Below, piece after piece: positions 1 through 8,067 of a stretch of 64,000 nucleotides of DNA (within the stretch, counting starts at the first letter, position 1; every line of letters starts with the position of its first letter). A model generated the notes under the pieces. That model had not been told where the DNA came from, did not search any database, and worked only from the letters and a program-made list of their open reading frames with translations. This DNA comes from Dyella halodurans (GTDB taxonomy: Bacteria; Pseudomonadota; Gammaproteobacteria; Xanthomonadales; Rhodanobacteraceae), in assembly GCF_026283925.1 (NCBI RefSeq), contig NZ_JAPDPF010000004.1, forward strand, positions 1-64,000, in the 5' to 3' direction. The translations under genes were made by a program, and so were the position numbers.

Positions 1-107
1 TGCGCCCGCGAGCCACGCTCGACTACCACTGCCCTGCGGAGATGATCATGCGTGCGCTGGGGCGTGATGACCTCGCCCAAGCCATCGATGATGCACTTCT
101 AGATTGA
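1..107 (+). CDS. IS30-family transposase, C-terminal fragment at window edge
   Basis: About 35 C-terminal residues are visible, reading in frame from base 3 to a TGA at 105-107. They match the C-terminus of the full transposase at 32319-33383. The fragment is partial only because the window begins inside the gene; whether the whole copy is intact cannot be seen. Confidence 0.85.
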   Translation, partial: RPRATLDYHCPAEMIMRALGRDDLAQAIDDALLD

Positions 108-114
108 CACCGCC
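1..114 (+). mobile_element. IS30-family element, right end (copy 1, cut by window edge)
   Basis: The first 114 bases match positions 33277-33390 of the complete element in this window. They comprise the last codons of the transposase and the right terminal repeat ending in ACCGCC at 109-114. The sequence after it, starting TAACCCAAAG, is the same repeat sequence that follows the complete copy, so both copies sit at the same place in the same repeat. The rest of this copy lies left of the window. Confidence 0.9.
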
Positions 115-640
115 TAACCCAAAGAAATGGCCTCTAGAGCTGGTAGCACTCCGTTGGATAGAAGCGTTGGAAGGTCTGGGCGAGCAAATAGCTGCCGGCC
201 CAAGGCCGCTACACAGCGGCTACACCGCAACGCGCCAACGCGGTGAGGACTTAAGGCAGGCCAGTCCTACGGTCGAAACGCATGTGGTGTCCAGTTGCTC
301 GGATAAGCACAACACCGCCCACGCTTTAAGCCCTCTGCGCTGTGGCGCGTTGCGGTGTAGCCGCTGTGTAGCGGCCGTGGGCCGCCACCGATCTGGCTGG
401 CATCGCTCGTCAGGCTCGCATTCCACGCAATGCTATGAGCTCTTCAGGCCATTTTCTTTGGGTTACTTTTCTTTTGGGCCAGCAAAAGAAAAGTGACCCG
501 GACCGCGGCAGCGGTTCGGAACGCCCGCTCCGTAAGCGGCACGCTGGCGATCACGCCCAGTTGTCGCGCGATCGAGAGCACCCGCCCCTCATCCCAACCT
601 TCTCCCCAGAGGGGAGAAGGAGCCAGCGGTCGCGGTGACG
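115..640. repeat. Large dispersed palindromic repeat, copy 1 (right part)
   Basis: This stretch without genes is homologous to 33391-33905. It holds a perfect 34-bp inverted repeat (204-237 with 343-376) whose arms extend imperfectly, then a short hairpin at about 465-493 (ACTTTTCTTTT, loop, AAAAGAAAAGT), then a CTCATCCCAACCTTCTCCCC-type repeat at about 587-621. Short reading frames inside it follow the repeat structure and have no recognisable product. The two copies have diverged by point changes and small indels. Confidence 0.85.
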
Positions 641-679
641 TCGAGTCGCCGCCGACGAGCCAGCGCAAAACCACACCCC

Positions 680-2263
680 TCAAGCCGTCACCCTGACCCG
701 CAACAACTGCAACCCGCGCATGAACATCCGCCCCGGCAACCCCAGCCGTCCGGCGATCGTCCCGAGCAAGGCATAGTCCTCTTCCGTCCAGTAGCGCACC
801 AGCACGCCGGCCGGCGCGTAAAGACAGACGAACGTGATCCCGGCAGGAACGAAAGCGAACCTGCCCGGCACCAGTTCCAACACCAGCATGGCCACGCCGG
901 TGGCGAGCGCACTCACGGCAAGCAGGCGGAGCATGGGTGACCAGGGGATACCTTCGCTGGTGACGCGGCGCAGGTAATACACCGCCAGGATCAGCTCGGA
1001 GATCCGCGTGCCGCTGTAGGCCAGTACGGCGCCAGCCAGGCCAAAACGTGGAATCAGCGCAATGCCAAGCACGATGTTGACGATCAGGGCGCGTCCGGAG
1101 AGGCGAATGCGATCATCCTGGCGATCCACCACGGTCTGGAACGCCACGATGCCGTTGACGAACAACAACACGCCCGCGAGCACCAGGATCGTGATGATGC
1201 TGGGAATCGCCTCGGTGTATTTGTGGCCGTACATCAAGGTCACCAGGCCCGACGTGGTGACCAGGCCGAGGCCGGCGATGGCGAGGCCGGCGGCCCAGTA
1301 GAAGCGGGTTGCCTCGGACAGGAAGCGCGCCGCGTGTTCCTGGCCCTTCTGCCCGAAAGCCTTGGCCATGTACGGAAGCAAGGTGGCGGTGAGACCTACC
1401 GAGAACAGCTCCACCGCTCCGCGTGTCAGGGTCGAGGCAATCGCGAAGAAGCCCACCGCCGTCGTGGTGGAGAACGTATTGAGCATGAACATCTCGACCG
1501 TGCCGCCCTTGATCGAGGTGAGCATCACCAGGGTCGCGGTAAGCCACAGATGGCGTCGCAGCCGCACGCTCATCTCTTGCGGAATCGGGCCTGGTACGAT
1601 GGGGAGGCAATAGCGGCGATAGGCGATGCGATTGATCAGGTTGAGCGACAGCGACGACACCGCATAGATCGCTATGAACGCAAGCAGATCCGCATGCACC
1701 ACGGTGGCCGCAATCACCAGGCCGACGGTCAACGCGCCGCTCAATACGGTGGCGATGGCCTCGGGCTCGAAATGCTCCTGCCCCTTGGAAATCGCCACGC
1801 GCATGGCGAAGTTCGCCCGGGCGGTCACCGCCACAATCGACAGCACGATCATCGGGCCCAGGAAAACCCGCCATTCCACCGGCTTGACGATAAAGCTGAT
1901 CAGCGCAAAGGCGACCAAGACCAGGCACAGGCTAAGATGCTGCACGCGGTTCAGGCCGGAGGCGATATGCGAGGCGATATCCGCCCTGCCCGCGCCATCG
2001 GCCTCGGCGATGAACTTCATCGAAGAAGTCGTCAGCGCATGGTTGCTGCAGATGATCAGCCAACGGCACAGCCACACCGTGAACGCATAGCGACCGAAGT
2101 CCGCCGGCCCCAGCGCGCGCGCCACCCACACGCTGATCAGCAGGCCCAGACCGTATTCGATATAGGCCGACACCGATACGATGGCGACACTGCGCAAAAC
2201 AGCCAGGCGTTGATTCATGAAGAGTCCGTCCGCGACCTTGGCTGTGTGGCGATGCGGAGTCAT
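680..2263 (-). CDS. Polysaccharide flippase (Wzx/MOP-type membrane protein)
   Basis: About 527 residues, nearly all in hydrophobic segments (roughly 12-14). The N-terminal stretch (LGLLISVWVARALGPADFGRYAF) is typical of oligosaccharide flippases of the MOP superfamily, which move lipid-linked repeat units across the inner membrane. It is the last visible gene of the minus-strand EPS locus. I chose the ATG at 2263, just after the upstream stop (2269-2271). An ATG at 2218 (MNQRLAVL) is equally possible and places the first membrane segment nearer the N-terminus; neither has a strong ribosome binding site. The longer frame to 2401 overlaps the upstream gene and is unlikely. Substrate is unknown. 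Confidence 0.85.
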   Translation of the reverse strand: MTPHRHTAKVADGLFMNQRLAVLRSVAIVSVSAYIEYGLGLLISVWVARALGPADFGRYAFTVWLCRWLIICSNHALTTSSMKFIAEADGAGRADIASHIASGLNRVQHLSLCLVLVAFALISFIVKPVEWRVFLGPMIVLSIVAVTARANFAMRVAISKGQEHFEPEAIATVLSGALTVGLVIAATVVHADLLAFIAIYAVSSLSLNLINRIAYRRYCLPIVPGPIPQEMSVRLRRHLWLTATLVMLTSIKGGTVEMFMLNTFSTTTAVGFFAIASTLTRGAVELFSVGLTATLLPYMAKAFGQKGQEHAARFLSEATRFYWAAGLAIAGLGLVTTSGLVTLMYGHKYTEAIPSIITILVLAGVLLFVNGIVAFQTVVDRQDDRIRLSGRALIVNIVLGIALIPRFGLAGAVLAYSGTRISELILAVYYLRRVTSEGIPWSPMLRLLAVSALATGVAMLVLELVPGRFAFVPAGITFVCLYAPAGVLVRYWTEEDYALLGTIAGRLGLPGRMFMRGLQLLRVRVTA

Positions 2264-2268
2264 CGTGT

Positions 2269-4020
2269 TCACTGGCCGACAGGGTGGGATGCGAGCGCGG
2301 CAGCACCGCTGCCCGCCGGTTGATGGATCATCCATTGCACGACGCCGCTGCCGCGATTGTTCCAGTTGAAGCGACGTGCCGTATCGCTGCGCTCTGCGCA
2401 ATCGACGTTATAGGACGAGGTCAGCGCTTCCAGCCGGCGTTTCAGTGCGGCAATCTGCACAGGATCGGTCTCGAAGTAATAAGCGGCCGCCACGGGCAAG
2501 CCCAGTTCGACGTTGTGGGCGTCGCTGTACCAGCCATCGGAATCCTCGATGTGGGACAACACCTCGCTGCTGGCCTGGGACGACGACCAATACCAGGCAA
2601 TCAGTCCATCCGGCCCCGAGCAGGGATTGCGCCAATCGTGCGAGCCCTTCATCAGCTTGCGGTCGATCCAGCCGTACTTCTCCAGGTAGCGCCCGAATCC
2701 CGTGATCATCTCGGGGATGCGCTTGTCGCCGGTGACCAGCCATGCGTGCCACAGCGCATCGATGATGTTCTCAGTCATCCATGGCGAGGCGCCACGCACA
2801 TCGGTGGCCGCGTTGTAGCTGTCGTTTTCGTGCAGCTGCCAGCTGTTGCGCCAGGAGCCGTCGTTACCCAGGTGGTCCGGATTGTCGCGTTGATGATCGT
2901 AGAGCCAGCCGACGCGTTGCTTGATCATGGCCAGCTCATGCGGATTGCCGCTGAGCTCGTAGGCACTCACCGTAGCCAGCAGGCCCAGCCCCACCAGGCG
3001 TTCGGTGAAGTACTCCGACGCGTGGGTATAAGGACCGGGCTCGCCGCTCCAGCCGCCATTGGCCCACAGGGTCACCATCTTGTTGACGGTGTCCGTATCG
3101 TGGGTGGTGTCGTTGCCGGTCAGGGCGAGCGCCAGCACGATCGGCTCGATATAGACGTACTTGGCGTCGCAAGGCTTTCCGCCCAGGGTCCAGCCACCAC
3201 CGCATGACGGCCCCATGGGCAAGCCGTCGCGCTTGATGTACTTCATGTAGAAGCGATAGCTCGTATCGGCGGCCTGCAGATAATCGAATCGGCCGGTGCG
3301 GATATAGGCCTTGAACAAGGTGGAGGGCCGATCGAACAGCCACGCCGTCGGATCGTCCACCGGTAATTTCTGGGCCCACTGGAACTGGCGAGCCACATAC
3401 TTGGCATACGCCTCGTTCGGGCTCGCCGGGGTCTGCGGCCCGGCAATCAACGACGCCGTCAGCCATTCCGGCGTCAGCGTGCCCAGGGCCATGGGTACCC
3501 GCAGGCCCTGCTCGCCGTCGACGAGTCCGGTGTCGTAAGGCCAGCCCGCGATCTCCTCCTGCCGCGGCTTGCCGATGGCGAAGTAATAGGTCTCCTTGTC
3601 GCTGGCCAGCGGCGCGCGGAACTGCACGCGAACCGCGCGGATGCTGCCGTCCTTGAAATGCCAGCGCAGAGTGACCTTGGCCGCGGCGGCGACCTCGTTG
3701 CCCTTCCCGTCAAGAATGCGCACCAGATTCGGATCGGTCAGCGCCCCGGGTGGAAACGGAATGCCCAGCGACACCAGCACCGGCGATCCGCTGCCGGCAT
3801 TGCGGTGGAGCACGATCTTCTGCTCGGCCACGATGTCCGACGGCGTCGCCGCCGCACTGCCGCTGTGCTTGGCACCACCCGTCGCCTGTGCCGCCATGCT
3901 GCGCGGCGCCGCATTGAGCGAGTGCGCGGCCAGCAGATAGGCGCTCAACACCAGCAGCAACAGCAGCGACAGCGCCGCGCGCAGCCGACGTAACCGCGAC
4001 ATGGGTGGCTTAGCTGACAT
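2269..4020 (-). CDS. Secreted or membrane-anchored protein with RIFT-barrel-like N-terminus, possible glycan-active enzyme
   Basis: 583 residues. The N-terminus has an arginine-rich start and one long hydrophobic segment (about residues 13-31), so the protein is exported or anchored. Residues ~65-170 (IVLHRNAGSGSPVLVSLGIPFPPGAL, later VRVQFRAPL and YYFAIGK) resemble the RIFT-barrel domain of exo-rhamnogalacturonan-lyase/YetA-like proteins. The rest is rich in Trp and Tyr and reads like an alpha/alpha toroid of a lyase or hydrolase. Family placement is from memory and tentative. It starts 11 bp inside the end of galE; an ATG at 4002 (MSRLRRLR) is an alternative start. In context it could trim or modify the exported polymer. 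Confidence 0.75.
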   Translation of the reverse strand: MSAKPPMSRLRRLRAALSLLLLLVLSAYLLAAHSLNAAPRSMAAQATGGAKHSGSAAATPSDIVAEQKIVLHRNAGSGSPVLVSLGIPFPPGALTDPNLVRILDGKGNEVAAAAKVTLRWHFKDGSIRAVRVQFRAPLASDKETYYFAIGKPRQEEIAGWPYDTGLVDGEQGLRVPMALGTLTPEWLTASLIAGPQTPASPNEAYAKYVARQFQWAQKLPVDDPTAWLFDRPSTLFKAYIRTGRFDYLQAADTSYRFYMKYIKRDGLPMGPSCGGGWTLGGKPCDAKYVYIEPIVLALALTGNDTTHDTDTVNKMVTLWANGGWSGEPGPYTHASEYFTERLVGLGLLATVSAYELSGNPHELAMIKQRVGWLYDHQRDNPDHLGNDGSWRNSWQLHENDSYNAATDVRGASPWMTENIIDALWHAWLVTGDKRIPEMITGFGRYLEKYGWIDRKLMKGSHDWRNPCSGPDGLIAWYWSSSQASSEVLSHIEDSDGWYSDAHNVELGLPVAAAYYFETDPVQIAALKRRLEALTSSYNVDCAERSDTARRFNWNNRGSGVVQWMIHQPAGSGAAALASHPVGQ

Positions 4021-5005
4021 AGTCCACGCTCTGCGACAGCTTCAGCTCCCACTGGAAGGCGGTGCGCACGATGAAATCGAGGTCGTCGTAGCGTGGATGC
4101 CAGTCGAGCACACGCTGCAGGCGGTCGCTGCACGCGATCAGCATCGGCAGGTCACCGACCCGGCGTGGCAGCTCGACCACATTCAGCGCCCGGCCACTGA
4201 CCCGCGTTACCGCATCGATCACCTCGCGCACGCTGTAGCCGTGCCCGTAGCCACAGTTCAGCGTAAGCGACTCGCCCCCCGAACGCAGGTGATCCAGCGC
4301 GCGCAAATGCGCTGCGGCGAGGTCCTCCACATGGATATAGTCGCGGATGCCGGTACCGTCCGGGGTGTTGTAGTCGGTACCGTAGATGGAGAGGCTCGCG
4401 CATTTCCCCACCGCGTGCTGACACGCCACCTTGATCAGCAAGGTGGCGTGCGGCGTCGAATGGCCGATGCGCCCCGCGGGATCGCAACCGGCGACATTGA
4501 AGTAACGCAGGATGACGTGGCGCAAGGCGCCAGCCGCGCTGAGGTCGCGCACCATCGTCTCCGACATCAGCTTCGACATGCCATAGGGATTGATCGGACG
4601 GGTGGGTGTGTCTTCATCGGCCACCCCCGCCTCGGTCATGCCGTAAACCGCCGCCGTCGACGAGAAGATGAACTTCGACACTTCGGCCTCGGCGCAACAC
4701 GCGAGAAGATTGCACGTGTTGCAGGTGTTGTTGCCGTAGTACTTGACCGGATCGCATACCGACTCGGGCACGACCGTGTGCGCCGCGAAATGCAGGACCG
4801 TGTCCACCCGATGCTCGGCCAGCACGCGCGACACCAGGCTGCGATCACCGACATTGCCAACCACCAGCTCCGCGCCATGCACGGCGTCACGGAAGCCGGT
4901 CGACAGGTTGTCGATAACCACGACGTGTTCGCCGCGCGCCACCAGCTGCTGCACGACATGACTGCCGATATAGCCGGCGCCGCCGGTGACGAGGACTCCG
5001 TTCAT
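4010..5005 (-). CDS. galE: UDP-glucose 4-epimerase
   Basis: 331 residues, the usual length for GalE. An extended-SDR Rossmann start (GGAGYIGSH, residues 8-16) binds NAD, and the catalytic YxxxK motif is present in NPYGMSKLMSE, with FSSTAAVYG before it. It interconverts UDP-glucose and UDP-galactose (or related UDP-sugars) in the cytoplasm, supplying precursors for the polymer made by this locus. Its stop overlaps the start of the downstream secreted protein, and its start overlaps the end of the upstream hydrolase by 4 bp, so translation is probably coupled. Whether it prefers UDP-Glc or UDP-GlcNAc cannot be read from the sequence. Confidence 0.93.
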   Translation of the reverse strand: MNGVLVTGGAGYIGSHVVQQLVARGEHVVVIDNLSTGFRDAVHGAELVVGNVGDRSLVSRVLAEHRVDTVLHFAAHTVVPESVCDPVKYYGNNTCNTCNLLACCAEAEVSKFIFSSTAAVYGMTEAGVADEDTPTRPINPYGMSKLMSETMVRDLSAAGALRHVILRYFNVAGCDPAGRIGHSTPHATLLIKVACQHAVGKCASLSIYGTDYNTPDGTGIRDYIHVEDLAAAHLRALDHLRSGGESLTLNCGYGHGYSVREVIDAVTRVSGRALNVVELPRRVGDLPMLIACSDRLQRVLDWHPRYDDLDFIVRTAFQWELKLSQSVDYVS

Positions 5006-5829
5006 GCTGGGACACCTGCATTAGCGACGGGAAAGTTGCGGCAAAGCCATTCCTCAACGTGATCGATAAGGCGCTTGCGGTCATCGACGAGGACGAAGGT
5101 ATGGTCCATCTCTTCCAGGTAGCGGGTGCTCACCGCCGGATGGTTCATCACCCGGCCAAAACACTCGCGAAACTGGTGCGCATGATTGAAATACGTGTTG
5201 ATGCCGCCGCTATAGATCAGGCAAAGCTTGGTGCCCCGCTCGATCATGCCGGCGAAATCGACCCGCACGACCGACTGCGGCAAGGGCGCCACCCGGAATA
5301 CCGGCTCGCCGCCGCTGGCTTCGTTGGCCGTGCGCACGCGGGTCAGGCGCCGCCACCAGCGCATCGGGTTGAAGAGGCGTGGCAAGTAGTGGCGAATCCT
5401 GAAGCCCAACGTGCGATAGGCGTAGCCGTCCATGAATACCGCGCCGGCGATCTTGTCATCGCGGCAGGCCACGGCGTGCGCGTTCTGGGCACCGGAGCAG
5501 AGGCCAATCAAGACGAACCGGGTGCAGCCGGCGTGCCGGTGCAACAGCCCCATGGCGTCGTCCGCATCGGCATGAATCTGTTGCACGCGCGATTGCGATT
5601 CACCGCTGGCGCCGCTATCGCCAATCGTCGAGAAGTCGAAACGAAGTGTCGGGTAGCCGAGCGCATTGAGGCGCCGCGTCATGTCCACGGCCAACCGGAA
5701 GGGCCCCACGCGATGGACCAGCCCCGAGTTGAGCACGATGACGCCGACGCTGTCCCGCCGCGCATCCGGCAACCCGGCGATCCCGATCAGATGCCGCGCC
5801 CTGCCAAAACGGAAGGCCTGCTCGCTCAT
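5002..5829 (-). CDS. Alpha/beta-hydrolase-fold protein of EPS locus (cysteine at the nucleophile position)
   Basis: 275 residues with the alpha/beta-hydrolase layout: HRVGPFRL oxyanion region, FDFSTIGDSG strand/turn, nucleophile elbow and a late histidine (DHTF, His243). The elbow reads GLCSG (residues 109-113), with Cys111 where serine is normal. This recalls the hydrolase 1 and 2 proteins found in exosortase-A EPS loci, some of which have GLC at this position; the assignment is by resemblance only. It starts with ATGA overlapping the stop of the next hydrolase-fold gene upstream, so the pair is translationally coupled. Substrate is unknown; an acyl ester on the polymer or its lipid carrier is plausible. 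Confidence 0.8.
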   Translation of the reverse strand: MSEQAFRFGRARHLIGIAGLPDARRDSVGVIVLNSGLVHRVGPFRLAVDMTRRLNALGYPTLRFDFSTIGDSGASGESQSRVQQIHADADDAMGLLHRHAGCTRFVLIGLCSGAQNAHAVACRDDKIAGAVFMDGYAYRTLGFRIRHYLPRLFNPMRWWRRLTRVRTANEASGGEPVFRVAPLPQSVVRVDFAGMIERGTKLCLIYSGGINTYFNHAHQFRECFGRVMNHPAVSTRYLEEMDHTFVLVDDRKRLIDHVEEWLCRNFPVANAGVPA

Positions 5830-6653
5830 CGGTGCGCACCTAGAACATGTGCGTTCAGGGCCCGAACAGGTGCCGAAACGGCCTGCACATGTGCCGTAAC
5901 GGCCTGCACCAGCGAGTGCGAGAGTATCGCCACTTCCAGTTTCGCCAAGTCATCCCATGGCGTTGGCGGTTCCAGTCGCTGGATGCTGGTCTCGTCCATC
6001 GCAAGCGCCTTCCACGTCTGCGCGGAGGGTTGTGGCAACGAGTCAAGCAGCAGCGACGGAGTCGTTTCCCAGTCCGCCGCCAGGCCATTGATCTGCTCAC
6101 GCAGCTCAGGATTGACGGCAAAGCCGAGCCACTGCTCGCCGGCGAGTTCAGCGGGTCGTGGCCTGATGAAGCGACGGGTGTCCTGCCGCAGCGCATCCTG
6201 CATCGCATCCAGCGTCGCCACATAGGCATGGCCATCGACCACCGGGTCCCACACCACCACATCGGCCAGATGCGCGGCAGGCGCCGCGGCCAAGGCCAGG
6301 CTTCCGCCCAGGCGTGCGCCGAACGCCAGCACGCGATCCACGCCGCTGCGCGCACGAAGTTCATTGGCCGCCGTCACGGTGTCGCTGATGCAGCGATCCC
6401 AGCGCACTTCCGCACTCTCCCCCAGCGAATCACCGCAGCCGTAGCAGTCAAAGCGCAGCACAGGTATGCCCGCCGAGGCCAGCGCGTGCGCCAGTTGCCG
6501 ATACAGCCGATGGCAGCGGATCTGATCCTGTCCGAGCGGCGCGCACAGCAGCGCCGCCTTCCCGGCCGTCCGCGCCGCCGCATGGTAAATGCCAAACAGC
6601 TCGTGGCGATCCCCGAAAAAGAAGGGCAGTTCGGCTTCGGTCCGCGTCGTCAT
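5826..6653 (-). CDS. Alpha/beta-hydrolase-fold protein of EPS locus, nucleophile replaced by arginine
   Basis: 275 residues from ATG at 6653, which overlaps the barrel gene stop as ATGA; the longer open frame to 7694 is antisense-frame read-through inside the barrel gene. The fold is recognisable (APLGQDQIRCHRLYRQLAHALA, RFDCYGCGDSLGE), but the elbow reads GARLG (residues 112-116) with Arg114 at the nucleophile place. This resembles the hydrolase 2 proteins of exosortase-associated EPS loci, which from memory also carry GxRxG. It may be non-catalytic, acting as a partner of the neighbouring Cys-type hydrolase. Confidence is high that it is a gene, lower for role. Confidence 0.8.
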   Translation of the reverse strand: MTTRTEAELPFFFGDRHELFGIYHAAARTAGKAALLCAPLGQDQIRCHRLYRQLAHALASAGIPVLRFDCYGCGDSLGESAEVRWDRCISDTVTAANELRARSGVDRVLAFGARLGGSLALAAAPAAHLADVVVWDPVVDGHAYVATLDAMQDALRQDTRRFIRPRPAELAGEQWLGFAVNPELREQINGLAADWETTPSLLLDSLPQPSAQTWKALAMDETSIQRLEPPTPWDDLAKLEVAILSHSLVQAVTAHVQAVSAPVRALNAHVLGAHR

Positions 6654-7993
6654 CGTGTGAACACCACCGTCAGCAGATATTCGTTCTCGTGATAGCTTTG
6701 GGCGGCTGCATCGCTGCTGCGAATCTGGCGCACGTAAGAGGCGTGCCAGCTCCAGTGCGGCGTCCACTGATGGCCAAAATCGATGCCGAAGCGATAGTCC
6801 TTGTCGGTACGGTCGATGTTGTCGTAGACGAAGCGGTCCACCGTCGTGAAGCCCGACAAGGTCACGGTCGGGCGCAACTTGTAGGAAGCGGTGAAGCTGA
6901 TGCCGCGGTCCGACTGGTTGAGCTGGGTGTCGTTGACATAGACCAGCTTGTCGTAAGCCGGTGCGATGGTCAGTGACAGGCGCTCGTCGCGATAGTTGTA
7001 GGACGCATCCAGCCGGCGCTCCTTGTACACATCCGAACTGATGATTGCCGTTCCGGTGTTGATGCCGCCACGTACGTCGCTGAGCACCTGTGCCACCGGC
7101 TGCAACGGCACCACGTCGGTACCTATCTGGACGCTGTTTGGTTGCAGGATGCTCTGCGCCGCGTCGACGTACTGGTAGGCACCGGACAGCGTGAACGTGC
7201 TTTGCGCGGACGGTCGCCAGCCCACCGTCACGCGCGCGAGCGGGTCGCTCAGATGCGGCCCGCCACTCTGGTAGTCGATGTTGGTCCAACCCGCCGTCAG
7301 GTTCGCATCGAAGTGCGTCAGTCGCGTCGCATAGGTTCCGTAAACCTCGTAGCGGTCGTAGTTTGGACCCGCCGTGCTGTCGGTAAACGTGACATGCTGG
7401 TACTCGGCATTGAACGAGATCTGGTCCGTCGGATTGATGTCCCTGAACAGGCGGAACGCCGCGTCCCCGCGCGAGGAATTGAATTCCGTCACCTTCGAGG
7501 CGTAGCTGTTGACGTAGTGCAGCTCCACCTGTCCGGTCATCGCTTCGCCGACGCGGAAGTGCAGCGTCGGCCCCACCGCCAGCACATTGGTCTGCTGCTG
7601 ATTGCTGGGGGCATTCGGGGCCAACGTGTCGACCGGCTCGACGCCCGCATAGTCCTGCACGAATACATCCAGGCGCTGCGGTACCACGGTCCAATTGGCC
7701 TGGGCGGCCAAGGAGCCCACCGTCTGGTTGCTGAAGTTGTTGCCGGGGTAGTCGCGGTATTCGATGTTGCCCGTGGCCGTGGCCTGCACCGTCGAGCCCT
7801 GCTGCGTATAGGCGAAATTCACGCCCGGGATGATCACGTTCTGGCTGATCGGCTCCGACGTGCTCAAGGTGATGTTGTCGCTGTGCTCGAAAGACATATA
7901 AAGCGAGTAGTCGAATTGGTCAGCCAACGCGCTTCCCGAGGTGGCGGCCAGTGCAAGCCCTAGGGATCGGACGAGTGTGGTTCGTACCGCCAT
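6650..7993 (-). CDS. Outer-membrane beta-barrel protein of EPS locus
   Basis: 447 residues. A signal peptide (MAVRTTLVRSLGLALAATSGSALA) is followed by many amphipathic strands alternating aromatic and polar residues, ending in LLTVVFTR, close to the C-terminal strand signature of outer-membrane barrels. The start at 7993 has a good GGAGGAAGGAAC ribosome binding site; a longer frame to 8038 lacks one. It resembles the barrels (TIGR03016-like) that accompany PEP-CTERM/exosortase EPS systems and may form part of the export pore or a surface anchor. Gene order between the kinase-like protein and the hydrolases supports this. Confidence 0.82.
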   Translation of the reverse strand: MAVRTTLVRSLGLALAATSGSALADQFDYSLYMSFEHSDNITLSTSEPISQNVIIPGVNFAYTQQGSTVQATATGNIEYRDYPGNNFSNQTVGSLAAQANWTVVPQRLDVFVQDYAGVEPVDTLAPNAPSNQQQTNVLAVGPTLHFRVGEAMTGQVELHYVNSYASKVTEFNSSRGDAAFRLFRDINPTDQISFNAEYQHVTFTDSTAGPNYDRYEVYGTYATRLTHFDANLTAGWTNIDYQSGGPHLSDPLARVTVGWRPSAQSTFTLSGAYQYVDAAQSILQPNSVQIGTDVVPLQPVAQVLSDVRGGINTGTAIISSDVYKERRLDASYNYRDERLSLTIAPAYDKLVYVNDTQLNQSDRGISFTASYKLRPTVTLSGFTTVDRFVYDNIDRTDKDYRFGIDFGHQWTPHWSWHASYVRQIRSSDAAAQSYHENEYLLTVVFTR

Positions 7994-8067
7994 GTTCCTT
8001 CCTCCAGTGGATACGTCGCGGCAGGAATCGCCCCCCAAAAAACCTTCGCAATGCGTACAGCACCGGC

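Noticed and set aside
104..696. Short frames at 104-696 and the equivalent at 33380-33842
   Set aside because: They follow the inverted repeat structure, are not conserved between the two copies after indels, and lack ribosome binding sites.
5826..7694. 622-residue frame joining the hydrolase and the barrel region
   Set aside because: Residues before ATG 6653 are an out-of-frame reading of the barrel gene; the true start overlaps the barrel stop as ATGA.
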